From contig DDXW01000064.1 in NCBI GenBank assembly GCA_002347285.1, forward strand, positions 1-10,969: DNA of 10,969 nucleotides, given 5' to 3'. The notes beneath the pieces were generated by a model, which had not been told where the DNA came from, did not search any database, and saw nothing but the letters and a program-made list of their open reading frames with translations. This document shows positions 1 through 7,088 of this stretch, in pieces; position 1 is the first letter of the stretch; each line of letters opens with the position of its first letter. This DNA is from Rhodocyclaceae bacterium UBA2250 (lineage in GTDB: Bacteria; Pseudomonadota; Gammaproteobacteria; Burkholderiales; Rhodocyclaceae). Position numbers and translations under genes: made by a program.

Positions 1-516
1 GCCGGCGTTGAGGTCGGCGTCGATCGCCATCTGCTTGCCGGGCATCGCGTCGAGGGTAAAGCGCGCCGACACTTCCGCGATGCGGCCGGCGCCCTTGGTG
101 ATGACGACGAAGTTGATCACCGTGAGGATGACGAAGACGATGATGCCGACCGCGTAGTTGCCGCCGACCAGGAAGTGGCCGAAGGCCTCGATCACCTTGC
201 CGGCGGCGTCCGGGCCGGTGTGGCCTTCGAGCAGCACGATGCGCGTCGAGGCGACGTTGAGCGACAGGCGCAGCAGCGTCGTCACCAGCAGCACCGTCGG
301 GAACACCGAGAAGTCGAGCGGCTTGAGCGTATACAAAGCGACCAGCATCACCATCACGGAGAGCGCGATGTTGAAGGTGAAGAACAGGTCGAGCATGAAC
401 GGCGGCAGCGGCAGCACCATCATCGAGAGGATCAGGATGATGAGCGTCGGCGCCGCCAGCGCCTTGAGGTTTTCCGGGCGGGCCAGGGTCTGCCAGTCGA
501 GGGTCTGCGCCGCCAT
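1..516 (-). CDS. flhA: FlhA, flagellar export gate protein (N-terminal part, cut by window edge)
   Basis: Inner-membrane component of the flagellar type III export gate; its N-terminal membrane domain couples proton flow to export. Only the first 172 codons are present and the frame is open to base 1. Hydrophobic segments lie at about residues 21-38, 43-62 and 120-140. Family motifs are RLSLNVASTR (83-92) and the FHIPEP signature AEVSARFTLDAMPGKQMAID (147-166). R145, R152 and D156 match cytoplasmic-loop charges that I recall as important in Salmonella FlhA (R147, R154, D158). The ATG overlaps the flhB stop by one base (TGATG), which implies translational coupling; no strong Shine-Dalgarno is visible. 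Full-length FlhA is about 690 residues, so roughly three quarters lies outside the window. Confidence 0.97.
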   Translation of the reverse strand, partial: MAAQTLDWQTLARPENLKALAAPTLIILILSMMVLPLPPFMLDLFFTFNIALSVMVMLVALYTLKPLDFSVFPTVLLVTTLLRLSLNVASTRIVLLEGHTGPDAAGKVIEAFGHFLVGGNYAVGIIVFVILTVINFVVITKGAGRIAEVSARFTLDAMPGKQMAIDADLNAG

Positions 517-1658
517 CACATTTCACCCGGATCGAGGCCGTCCGGCACGGCCACCGCGAGCGGCGGCGACGGCTGGCCGCCCACCGCGCCCCGCGCGAGG
601 AACTGGTTGAGCTGGTAGATGTAGGCCATCACCTCGGCGACGGCGGTATACAGCGTGCCCGGTATCGCCGCGCCGACCTCGACGTGGCGGTGCAGCGCGC
701 GCGCCAGCGGCGGCAGTTCGAGCACCGGCACCTCGTGCTCGGCGGCCAGCTCGCGGATGCGCTGTGCGACCAGGTTCATGCCCTTGGCCACCACCAGCGG
801 CGCACCCATCCGCGTCGCGTCGTATTTGAGCGCGACGGCGAAGTGCGTCGGGTTGGTCACCACGACATCGGCCTTGGGCACCTCGGCCATCATGCGCTTC
901 CTGGCGATCTCGCGCTGTTGGCTGCGGATGCGCGCCTTGAGTTGCGGATCGCCTTCGAGTTCCTTGTATTCCTGCCGCAGTTCCTCCTTGGTCATGCGCA
1001 GGCCGGCGTAGTAGCGCCACAGCTGGAAGGGCACGTCGATCAGCGCGATCACCGCCAGGCCCGCGACGAAGCCGACGAAGGCGTACAGCAGCATCCGGCC
1101 GAACGCCGGCAGCGCGCTCTCGAGCGGCTGGCCGAGCAGCGCGAACAGGTTGTCGCGCTCGTTGACCACCACCCACCAGACGATGCCTCCGAGCAGCAGC
1201 GCCTTGAGGACGCCCTTGACCATTTCGGCGACGCTCTGCCAGGAAAACATTCGTTTCACGCCCTTGAGCGGATCGAGACGCTCGAAGTTGAGCGTCAGAA
1301 CCTTGGGCGAAAAGACGAAGCCGCCGAGCAGGAATGGTGTCAGCAGGGCGGCGGCGAGGGTCGCCAGGAAGAACGGCGCCAGCGTGACGAGCGCCTCGCT
1401 GCCGAGCGCCAGCAGGTTGCCGCCGATCGCGTGGGTATCGAAGGCTTCCCGGCGGTCGAGCGTCAGGCCCATGCGCATGACGTTCTCGCCGCGTTGCACG
1501 AGCCAGCTCGACAGCCCCCAGAGGCCGCCGGCGCCCGCCACCATCACCAGGAAGGCCACCAGCTCCCGCGACTGCGGCACCTGGCCTTCTTCGCGCGCCT
1601 TTTCCAGGCGCCGCGACGATGGCGGTTCGGTCTTTTCGAGATCGCTCTCTTCAGCCAC
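516..1658 (-). CDS. flhB: FlhB, flagellar export substrate-specificity switch
   Basis: Export-gate membrane protein that switches the flagellar secretion system from rod/hook to filament substrates after autocleavage. It has 380 residues, the normal family length. The N-terminus is polar with the usual EKTEPPSSRRLEKAREEGQV signature (8-27). Four membrane segments lie near 33-54, 90-116, 150-165 and 190-209, followed by a charged linker and the cytoplasmic domain. The autocleavage motif NPTH is at 269-272, the same position as in Salmonella FlhB. The start is GTG, preceded by AGAGGA about 8 bases upstream; an ATG 16 bases further upstream is out of frame. It lies 154 bases after cheA, across a gap rich in inverted repeats, so it may have its own promoter or be attenuated relative to the che genes. 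Confidence 0.97.
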   Translation of the reverse strand: MAEESDLEKTEPPSSRRLEKAREEGQVPQSRELVAFLVMVAGAGGLWGLSSWLVQRGENVMRMGLTLDRREAFDTHAIGGNLLALGSEALVTLAPFFLATLAAALLTPFLLGGFVFSPKVLTLNFERLDPLKGVKRMFSWQSVAEMVKGVLKALLLGGIVWWVVVNERDNLFALLGQPLESALPAFGRMLLYAFVGFVAGLAVIALIDVPFQLWRYYAGLRMTKEELRQEYKELEGDPQLKARIRSQQREIARKRMMAEVPKADVVVTNPTHFAVALKYDATRMGAPLVVAKGMNLVAQRIRELAAEHEVPVLELPPLARALHRHVEVGAAIPGTLYTAVAEVMAYIYQLNQFLARGAVGGQPSPPLAVAVPDGLDPGEM

Positions 1659-1676
1659 GGGCGGTTCCTCTCATGC

Positions 1677-1691
1677 CGGCAATTATTGCCG
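1677..1691. promoter_or_regulatory. Perfect dyad CGGCAA-TTA-TTGCCG just upstream of flhB
   Basis: Six-base arms with a three-base AT spacer, centred about 26 bases upstream of the flhB GTG. The short spacer and AT centre look more like a protein-binding site than an RNA terminator. No consensus promoter was found around it. The function is inferred from position and symmetry only. Confidence 0.35.
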
Positions 1692-1745
1692 CCCGGGGAA
1701 AGAGGAAACCGGCGAATAAGCGGGGATAGTGCGGTTATTCCTTGC

Positions 1746-1767
1746 CGGCGCCGCCCCGCCGGCGCCG
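1746..1767. repeat. GC-rich inverted repeat, first copy of an intergenic element
   Basis: Two copies of the palindrome CGGCGCCG (1746-1753 and 1760-1767) separated by six bases can form an 8-bp GC-only stem. It is part of a 25-base element (1746-1770) that recurs with two mismatches at 9466-9490 after cheB. On the minus strand it is followed by GGCAAGGAATAA, with no T-run, so it is not a standard intrinsic terminator. Confidence 0.55.
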
Positions 1768-1780
1768 AGTCTCAGAGACT
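1768..1780. repeat. Short dyad AGTCTC-A-GAGACT
   Basis: Perfect six-base arms around one base, directly between two larger inverted repeats in the cheA-flhB gap. It may be an operator or simply part of a compound RNA fold. The role is unknown. Confidence 0.35.
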
Positions 1781-1782
1781 TG

Positions 1783-1805
1783 CCGCGGGAAACCTCCTCC
1801 CGCGG
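1783..1805 (-). other. Strong hairpin right after cheA with GGAGG in its loop
   Basis: On the minus strand CCGCGGGA pairs perfectly with TCCCGCGG (8 bp) around the loop GGAGGTT. The structure begins 7 bases after the cheA stop codon. No U-tract follows, so termination would have to be Rho-assisted or the hairpin may protect the 3' end of the cheA message. A GGA-bearing loop on a stable stem is also the geometry bound by CsrA/RsmA proteins. No start codon lies at a usable distance after the GGAGG, so it is not a ribosome binding site for a gene. Confidence 0.5.
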
Positions 1806-1812
1806 ACGATGC

Positions 1813-3726
1813 TCAAGCGGCAGCCTGCCGCTCGGGAATGAACGCGGAACGCGGCACGCCGCGGTTTTCGCCAAGATCGGCGAGCAGTTCCTTCATGTCG
1901 AGGATCAGCACGATCTGGCCGTTCGACAGCGTGGTGACGCCGGCGACGCCCTTCGGACGGAAGCCTTCGAGCGACTTGATGACGGCATCCTCACGGCCCA
2001 TGAAGCCGTCGATGGCGAGGATGAAGGTCAGGTCGCCGGTCTGCATCAGGACGCCGTATTCCGGAACCTGCTCGGGCATCCAGCCGACCAGGTTGGCGAT
2101 CGGGTAGATCGGCATGACCTCGCCGCGCACCACCATCGTCGCGCGGCCACCGACCTCCTGCACCTGCTCGATGTCGATCGGCAGGATTTCGCGCACCATC
2201 GAGAGCGGCACGGCGAACGGCTGCTCGCCGAGCTGCACCAGCAGCACCGGCAGGATCGCCAGCGTCAGCGGCAGCGAGATGGTGAAGGTCGTGCCCTTGC
2301 CCACCTGCGACTTGATGTCGATGGTGCCGTTGAGCTTCTGGATGTTGGTCTTCACCACGTCCATGCCGACGCCGCGGCCCGACACGTCCGAGGCGACGTC
2401 CTTGGTCGAGAAGCCGGGCAGGAACACCAGGTTGAGGCTCTGGCGCTCGTCCATCGTGTTGGCTTCCTCGTCGGTGATCAGGCCCTTCTCGAGGGCCTTG
2501 GCGCGCAACCGCTCGGCGTTCATGCCCTTGCCGTCGTCGGCGACGATCAGGACGATGTGATCGCCCTCCTGGCGCGCCTCGAGGCGTACCTGCGACTTCT
2601 CCGGCTTGCCGGCGGCGATCCGCTCCTTCGTGCCCTCGACGCCGTGATCGACGGCGTTGCGGATCAGGTGGATGATCGGGTCGGACAGATCCTCGATCAT
2701 CGTCTTGTCGATTTCGGTCTCCTCGCCGCTGAGAACGAGCTCGACGTCCTTGCCGAGGTTGCGCGCCAGATCGCGCGCGATGCGCGGATACTTCTGGAAC
2801 AGCCGGCCGATCGGCTGCATGCGCGTCTTCATGACGGCGTTCTGGAGGTCGGAAACCAGCAGGTCGAGCTGGCTGACCGCCTGGTCGAGCGCATGCAGCG
2901 TATCGGTGTCGTTGCGGCCGTTGAGAATGTCGCTGCGCAACGAGTTCAGGCGGTTCTTGGTCAGGCCGATCTCACCGGACAGGTTGAGCACCTGGTCGAG
3001 GCGCGCCGTGTCGACGCGGATCGAGTTGTCGCGCGTCTTCTCGTCGGCGCGCCGGCCGGCCGGCACCGCCATCGCGCCCGGCTTGTCGGCGGCGCGGCGG
3101 CCGACCGCATGCTGGATCACCTGCTCGGGAGACTGACCCGCCACCTGCGTATGCATGCCCGCCTCGTCGGCCGGCGCGGAACTCGGCGCTGGCGCGGCGG
3201 CCGGGCTCGCTGCCGGTGCGCCGGCCACGGCGCCGAACAGCTTGTCCCAGTCGGGGCCGGCGGCCGGTACGGCAGCAACCGCGGGCGTGGGCACCGTCGC
3301 GACGGCAGGCGCGGCGGCCTGGGCGGTCAACTGGCCCGCGATGGCGGCCTTCAGGTCGGCGATCAGGCCGGCATCGGCCGGCGGCGGCTGCACCCCGCTT
3401 TCGAGGTGGCCGAACATGTCGCGCACCGTCCCGGTGGCGGCCATGATGCTGTCCATGATTTCCTTGGTCAGGACCAGTTCGCCGTTCCTGAGCTTGTCAA
3501 ACAGGTTTTCGGTCAGGTGGCAAAGCGTCACCAACTCGACCGCGTTGAGGAAGCCGGCGCCACCCTTGATGGTGTGGAAGCCGCGGAAAATGTCGTTCAG
3601 CAGGCCTTGATCGTGCGGGTTCTTTTCGAGATCGACCAGCTTGTTGTCGACGCCCGACAGCAGGTCGGTGGCCTCGATCAAGAAGTCCTGCAGCAGGTCT
3701 TCCATTCCGGCAAAGTCACTCATCAT
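1813..3726 (-). CDS. cheA: CheA, chemotaxis histidine kinase without a recognisable P2 domain
   Basis: Cytoplasmic kinase of the receptor array; it autophosphorylates and passes phosphate to CheY, CheB and probably CheV. There are 637 residues. P1 (Hpt) is at about 8-130 with phospho-site H51 in FHTIKGGAGF. A low-complexity Ala/Pro linker of about 100 residues (134-234) stands where enteric CheA has P2. P3 dimerisation is near 236-305. The P4 ATPase has N box HLIRNAVDHG (353-362), G1 VADDGKGM (395-402), GFST (438-441) and G2 GRGVGMD (450-456). The P5 CheW-like domain is about 490-620. Two ATG codons are in tandem (3726 and 3723). AGGAGA overlaps the cheZ stop and sits only about 3 bases from the first ATG, so the second may be preferred. 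It follows cheZ by 6 bases. The linker motif DWDKLFGAVAGAP (159-171) resembles the repeats in CheZ. Confidence 0.97.
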   Translation of the reverse strand: MMSDFAGMEDLLQDFLIEATDLLSGVDNKLVDLEKNPHDQGLLNDIFRGFHTIKGGAGFLNAVELVTLCHLTENLFDKLRNGELVLTKEIMDSIMAATGTVRDMFGHLESGVQPPPADAGLIADLKAAIAGQLTAQAAAPAVATVPTPAVAAVPAAGPDWDKLFGAVAGAPAASPAAAPAPSSAPADEAGMHTQVAGQSPEQVIQHAVGRRAADKPGAMAVPAGRRADEKTRDNSIRVDTARLDQVLNLSGEIGLTKNRLNSLRSDILNGRNDTDTLHALDQAVSQLDLLVSDLQNAVMKTRMQPIGRLFQKYPRIARDLARNLGKDVELVLSGEETEIDKTMIEDLSDPIIHLIRNAVDHGVEGTKERIAAGKPEKSQVRLEARQEGDHIVLIVADDGKGMNAERLRAKALEKGLITDEEANTMDERQSLNLVFLPGFSTKDVASDVSGRGVGMDVVKTNIQKLNGTIDIKSQVGKGTTFTISLPLTLAILPVLLVQLGEQPFAVPLSMVREILPIDIEQVQEVGGRATMVVRGEVMPIYPIANLVGWMPEQVPEYGVLMQTGDLTFILAIDGFMGREDAVIKSLEGFRPKGVAGVTTLSNGQIVLILDMKELLADLGENRGVPRSAFIPERQAAA

Positions 3727-3732
3727 CTTCTC

Positions 3733-4563
3733 CTAGAAGCCCAGGCTCTCAAGCAGGTCATCGACCTGCGCCTGGCTGGTCACCACATCGGAGCGACCAA
3801 CCGCGTTGATCACCGGGCCGTTCAAGAGGCCTTCGGGAGCAGCAGCCTTTCTCTCTTCCGGCATCGTTTCGATCAGCACCTGCAGCAATTGCGTTTCGAA
3901 CTTGTGCACCATATCGACGACCTTCTTGATCACCTGGCCGGTCAGGTCCTGGAAGTCCTGCGCCATGATGATCTCGGTCAATTGCGCATTGGTGACGGCA
4001 ACCTTGTCGGGCGCGGCGGCGAAGAACACGCGCGTATCGGCCGCCAGTTGCTTGAATTCATCGACGGACAGCTGGTTGGCGAACATCTTCTCCCAGCGTC
4101 CCCCGAGCGACTTGATGGCCTGGCCGAGGGCATCCTGCGCCGGCTTGGCGACGTCGGTCGCGTTCAGCACGCGCGACGCGGCCTGCTCGGTCATTTTGAC
4201 GATGTAATCGAGACGCTCGCGCGCATCGGGAATCTGCCGGGCCGTCTCCTCAAGGGACTTGTCGTAGCCGAGTTCGCGCAGGCTGTCGTGCAGCTGGCGC
4301 GCCATGTGGCCGATGCGGTTGAACACGGCTTCCTGCGGCGTCGCGGCCTCTGCGACGGTGACGCCGGCATCCGCTGCCGCAACGGCGGATTCATCCACCT
4401 GTTCGGCAACGCTGTCGAACAGCGCCTGCAGGTCGGCGGAATCGCCGGACGGCTCTGGCTCCGCCACGGGGGCCGCGGGCGCGGCACCGACGGCGATGCT
4501 GTCGAACAGCGCCTGCAGGTCGGCAGAATCGCCGGCTTCGTCGAATTTGATCGGTTTGGTCAT
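3733..4563 (-). CDS. cheZ: CheZ, CheY-P phosphatase with duplicated N-terminal motif
   Basis: Dephosphorylates CheY-P to end the motor signal. I chose the ATG at 4563, two bases after the cheY stop, giving 276 residues; an in-frame TTG nine bases upstream lies inside cheY and seems less likely. The family core is clear. QDFQDLTGQV (202-211) carries the residues equivalent to E. coli D143 and Q147 (here D206 and Q210). The C-terminus AQVDDLLESLGF is the CheY-binding tail. The protein is longer than enteric CheZ (214 residues), mostly at the N-terminus, where GDSADLQALFDS occurs twice (11-22 and 40-51) with an Ala/Pro/Glu spacer. The repeats are nearly identical in DNA too. The ribosome binding site is weak, so coupling to cheY translation is likely. 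Confidence 0.95.
   Translation of the reverse strand: MTKPIKFDEAGDSADLQALFDSIAVGAAPAAPVAEPEPSGDSADLQALFDSVAEQVDESAVAAADAGVTVAEAATPQEAVFNRIGHMARQLHDSLRELGYDKSLEETARQIPDARERLDYIVKMTEQAASRVLNATDVAKPAQDALGQAIKSLGGRWEKMFANQLSVDEFKQLAADTRVFFAAAPDKVAVTNAQLTEIIMAQDFQDLTGQVIKKVVDMVHKFETQLLQVLIETMPEERKAAAPEGLLNGPVINAVGRSDVVTSQAQVDDLLESLGF
4411..4535. repeat. Direct repeat inside cheZ, 38 bp twice with 87-bp period
   Basis: Bases 4411-4448 and 4498-4535 are identical except at one position (g4438 against a4525). The period of 87 bases (29 codons) keeps the reading frame and encodes GDSADLQALFDS twice. The low divergence suggests a recent duplication or homogenisation by recombination. Confidence 0.9.
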
Positions 4564-4565
4564 GA

Positions 4566-4961
4566 CTACCAACCCAGTTTTTCGAAGATCTTGGTCATCT
4601 TTTCATTGAGGGTCGCCGCCGTGAAGGGCTTGACGATGTAGCCCGACGCGCCGGCCTGGGCGGCCGCGATGATGTTCTCCTTCTTCGCCTCGGCCGTGAT
4701 CATCAGCACCGGCAAGGCCTTGCAGGTGGCGTCGCCGCGGATCGTCTGCAACAGGGTCAGGCCGTCCATGTTCGGCATGTTCCAGTCGGTGATGACGAAG
4801 TCGAAGCCGCCGCCCTGCAGCTTCTGCCATGCCACCGCGCCATCCTCGGCCTCGTCGACATTGGTGAAGCCAAGTTCCTTGAGGAGATTGCGGACGATGC
4901 GGCGCATCGTCGAGAAGTCATCGACGACGAGGAACTTGATTTTGCTGGGATCTGCTGGCAT
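4566..4961 (-). CDS. cheY: CheY, single-domain chemotaxis response regulator
   Basis: Receives phosphate from CheA and binds the flagellar switch. There are 131 residues forming one receiver domain. The acidic pair is D14/D15 (FLVVDDFSTMRR), the phospho-acceptor is D59 in ITDWNMPNMDG, the switch threonine is T89 (MITAEAK), and K111 lies in VKPF. W60 and Y108 match E. coli W58 and Y106, which mark true motor-binding CheY rather than a generic receiver. The ATG has GGAG about 9 bases upstream. It lies 39 bases after the second cheV and 2 bases before the cheZ ATG, so regulator and phosphatase are translated together. Confidence 0.98.
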   Translation of the reverse strand: MPADPSKIKFLVVDDFSTMRRIVRNLLKELGFTNVDEAEDGAVAWQKLQGGGFDFVITDWNMPNMDGLTLLQTIRGDATCKALPVLMITAEAKKENIIAAAQAGASGYIVKPFTAATLNEKMTKIFEKLGW

Positions 4962-5000
4962 GAAACGCTCTCCGGATGAAACCTGGCTGAGGAATGGGGA

Positions 5001-5975
5001 TCAATCGCGCTGCGATCTGATCAGCAACGGGCGCAAGGTGTCGGCCAGCACCTCGGAATCGAATTTTGCGACGTAGGCATCGACGCCGACGCTCTTGCCC
5101 ATCGCGCGGTTCGCCTCGGAAGACAGCGACGAATGCATGACCACCGGGATGCCATCGAAGCGCTTGTCGGACTTGATGTTCTTGGTCAGCACGTAGCCGT
5201 CCATCTCGGGCATTTCCGCATCGACGAGAATGACGTTCACCTCCTCGCGCAGGCTGCGGCCGATCTGCTGGGCATGCGCCGCCATGCCGGACAGCCGCGT
5301 CCAGGCCTCCATGCCGTTCTGGGCGTGCTTGTGCCTGACCCCCATCTTGTCGAGCACCTCGGCGATCTTCTTGCGCGCGACGGCGGAATCATCCACGAAG
5401 AACAGGTTGTACTCCTCGTCGCCGCCGATCTTGTCGATCTGCCCGACCATCACCTCGCCGAAGGTGTTGGCCATGATCTGCTCGACGTCGACGATCGACA
5501 CCAGCCGGCCGCTGTCGAGTTCGGTGATCGCCGTGATGAAGGCGCTGTGGCCGCTGCCGGTAACCGATTCCGGCGCGCGCACGCGATCCCACTCGACGCG
5601 GATGATGCGGTCGACGTCATGGACGAGGAAGCCGAGGGTGCGCTTGCTGTATTCGGTGACCATCATCGAACCGCCGAGCCCGGTCGGGGCGTCGGCCAAC
5701 TGCATGACGCGCGCCAGCGAGACGACGGGAATCACGTTGCCGCGCAGGCTGATCAGCCCTTCGACCCCGTCCGGCATGTTGGGCGACTTGGTGATCGACG
5801 GCGTCTTGCTCACCTCGCGCACCTTGAAGACGTTGATGCCGAAGGTCTCGTTCGTGCCGAGTGAAAACAGAAGGATCTCCATGCGGTTCGATCCCGCCAG
5901 CTTGGTGCGGGCATCGACGCTTTCGATCAGGGATCCCCGCCCCGGTTGGTTCATCAACGCGGCGAAAGTGCTCAT
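5001..5975 (-). CDS. cheV: CheV, CheW-receiver fusion (second copy)
   Basis: Scaffold that links receptors to CheA and is tuned by phosphorylation of its receiver domain. There are 324 residues. The CheW-like domain is at about 28-172 (EILLFSLG, ETFGINVFKVREV, SLRGNVIPVV). The receiver is about 188-320, with D195/D196, phospho-acceptor D252 in VDAEMPEMDG, S282 in MHSSLSS and K304. The N-terminus is about ten residues longer than in the first copy, and it lacks a six-residue insertion seen there after SLG. The ATG is 16 bases after the first cheV, with GAGGAGG in the gap, so they are co-transcribed. The two CheVs are clear paralogues, very similar around MPEMDG, IKSD and MHSSLSS. Confidence 0.95.
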   Translation of the reverse strand: MSTFAALMNQPGRGSLIESVDARTKLAGSNRMEILLFSLGTNETFGINVFKVREVSKTPSITKSPNMPDGVEGLISLRGNVIPVVSLARVMQLADAPTGLGGSMMVTEYSKRTLGFLVHDVDRIIRVEWDRVRAPESVTGSGHSAFITAITELDSGRLVSIVDVEQIMANTFGEVMVGQIDKIGGDEEYNLFFVDDSAVARKKIAEVLDKMGVRHKHAQNGMEAWTRLSGMAAHAQQIGRSLREEVNVILVDAEMPEMDGYVLTKNIKSDKRFDGIPVVMHSSLSSEANRAMGKSVGVDAYVAKFDSEVLADTLRPLLIRSQRD

Positions 5976-5991
5976 CTGCTTGCCCTCCTCC

Positions 5992-6960
5992 TCAGGCTGC
6001 CTGCGCGGCGGCCTCTTCCCTGAGCAGCAGACGGCTCAGGGTTTCCGCCAGGCGCTGGGCCTCGAACTTCGGCACGTACTCGTCGACGCCGACCGAGCGG
6101 CCCAGTTGCTGGTTCGACATCGACGACAGCGACGAGTGCATCAGCACGGGGATGCCGGTGAAACGCGGATCCGACTTGATGTTCTTCGTCAGGATGTAGC
6201 CATCCATCTCCGGCATCTCGACGTCGGTCAGGATCAACTGCACCATGTCCCTGACCTCGCGTCCCGCAGAATCGGCATAACTCGCGATCTTCTGCAGCTC
6301 TTCCCACGCCTGCCGGCCGTTCATCGCCGCGATGCCGCGAATGCCGAGCGCGTTCAGCGTGCGTTCGATCTGGGTGCGCGCCACCGACGAGTCGTCGGCA
6401 TAGACGACCGTCACGCCCTCCCGGCCGAGCGGCTGGATATGCGTATACACCACGTCATCGTCGTACTTGGCCGTGTCGGACAGGATGCGTTCGACGTCGA
6501 GCATCATCACCAGCCGGCCGTCCTGCAGTTCGGTCACCGCCGTGACGAGGCCGCCGAGGTTCGCCGTGAGCATTTCCGGCGGGACGCGCATCTTCGACCA
6601 GTCGAGGCGCAGAATGGTATCGACCGACTGCACCAGAAAGCCCTGGGTATGGCCGTTGTACTCGGTGACGATCATGATGTCGCGCGCCGTCTCGGTCTGC
6701 ATGCCGATGAAATCCGCCAGATCGACGACCGGCACGAGAATGCCGCGCAGCGACACCATCCCCTTGACGGCGGCGGGCATGTCCGGCGCCGAGGTGATCT
6801 GCGGCGTGCGCATCACCTCGCGCACCTTGAAGACGTTGATGCCGAAGGTCTCCTCGCGCCCGGTACGCAGATCCTTGCCCAGGGAAAACAGCAGGATCTC
6901 CAGCTTGTTGGTGCCGGCCAAACGGGTACGCGCATCGATATTTTTCAGTAATTCGGACAT
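5992..6960 (-). CDS. cheV: CheV, CheW-receiver fusion (first copy)
   Basis: Coupling protein joining receptors to CheA, with a regulatory receiver. There are 322 residues. The CheW-like domain is at about 18-165 (EILLFSLG, ETFGINVFKVREV, SLRGILVPVVDL). The receiver is about 182-315, with D189/D190, phospho-acceptor D246 in LTDVEMPEMDG, S276 in MHSSLSS and K298. A six-residue insertion (within KDLRTGREE) follows SLG compared with the second copy. The tail is Ala/Glu-rich. AAGGTGG precedes the ATG. It is the first gene of the cheV-cheV-cheY-cheZ-cheA run, after a 189-base gap containing hairpins. I could not find a convincing promoter, although the 90 bases upstream are less GC-rich than the surroundings. 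Confidence 0.95.
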   Translation of the reverse strand: MSELLKNIDARTRLAGTNKLEILLFSLGKDLRTGREETFGINVFKVREVMRTPQITSAPDMPAAVKGMVSLRGILVPVVDLADFIGMQTETARDIMIVTEYNGHTQGFLVQSVDTILRLDWSKMRVPPEMLTANLGGLVTAVTELQDGRLVMMLDVERILSDTAKYDDDVVYTHIQPLGREGVTVVYADDSSVARTQIERTLNALGIRGIAAMNGRQAWEELQKIASYADSAGREVRDMVQLILTDVEMPEMDGYILTKNIKSDPRFTGIPVLMHSSLSSMSNQQLGRSVGVDEYVPKFEAQRLAETLSRLLLREEAAAQAA

Positions 6961-7050
6961 CTGACCACCTTTCCGGCAGGAGGGGGTTGAATTGCATCAA
7001 GCGTGTCGGCTCGCTGCCAAGCAATCTAGAATTAAGGGCAAATATTACGC

Positions 7051-7077
7051 CATTCCGCCGCAATGCGCGGCGGAATG
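7051..7077 (-). terminator. Perfect 11-bp hairpin between the chemoreceptor gene and cheV; possible terminator
   Basis: CATTCCGCCGC pairs with GCGGCGGAATG around a five-base loop, a very stable stem. On the minus strand it is followed by GCGTAATATTTG, which has few consecutive Ts, so it is at best a weak intrinsic terminator or an mRNA-processing/stability structure separating the receptor gene from the cheV operon. Confidence 0.5.
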
Positions 7078-7088
7078 CCACCCCCGCC

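Noticed and set aside
4561..4572. TTG at 4572 as the cheZ start
   Set aside because: It lies inside the end of cheY; the ATG nine bases later begins two bases after the cheY stop and fits coupled translation better.
1729..4641. Very long open frame on the plus strand (about 970 codons) opposite cheA and cheZ
   Set aside because: It is His/Arg/Asp/Val-rich with no recognisable domain and lies antisense to clear cheA and cheZ. GC-rich codon bias on one strand commonly leaves the opposite strand open.
5230..6951. Long plus-strand open frame opposite the two cheV genes
   Set aside because: Composition is that of an antisense shadow, it spans the gap between two real genes, and it has no domain or ribosome binding site.
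6980..7050. Sigma-28 or sigma-54 promoter ahead of the first cheV
   Set aside because: GCCGACAC and TGGCAG resemble parts of the consensus sites, but the partner boxes and spacing do not fit.
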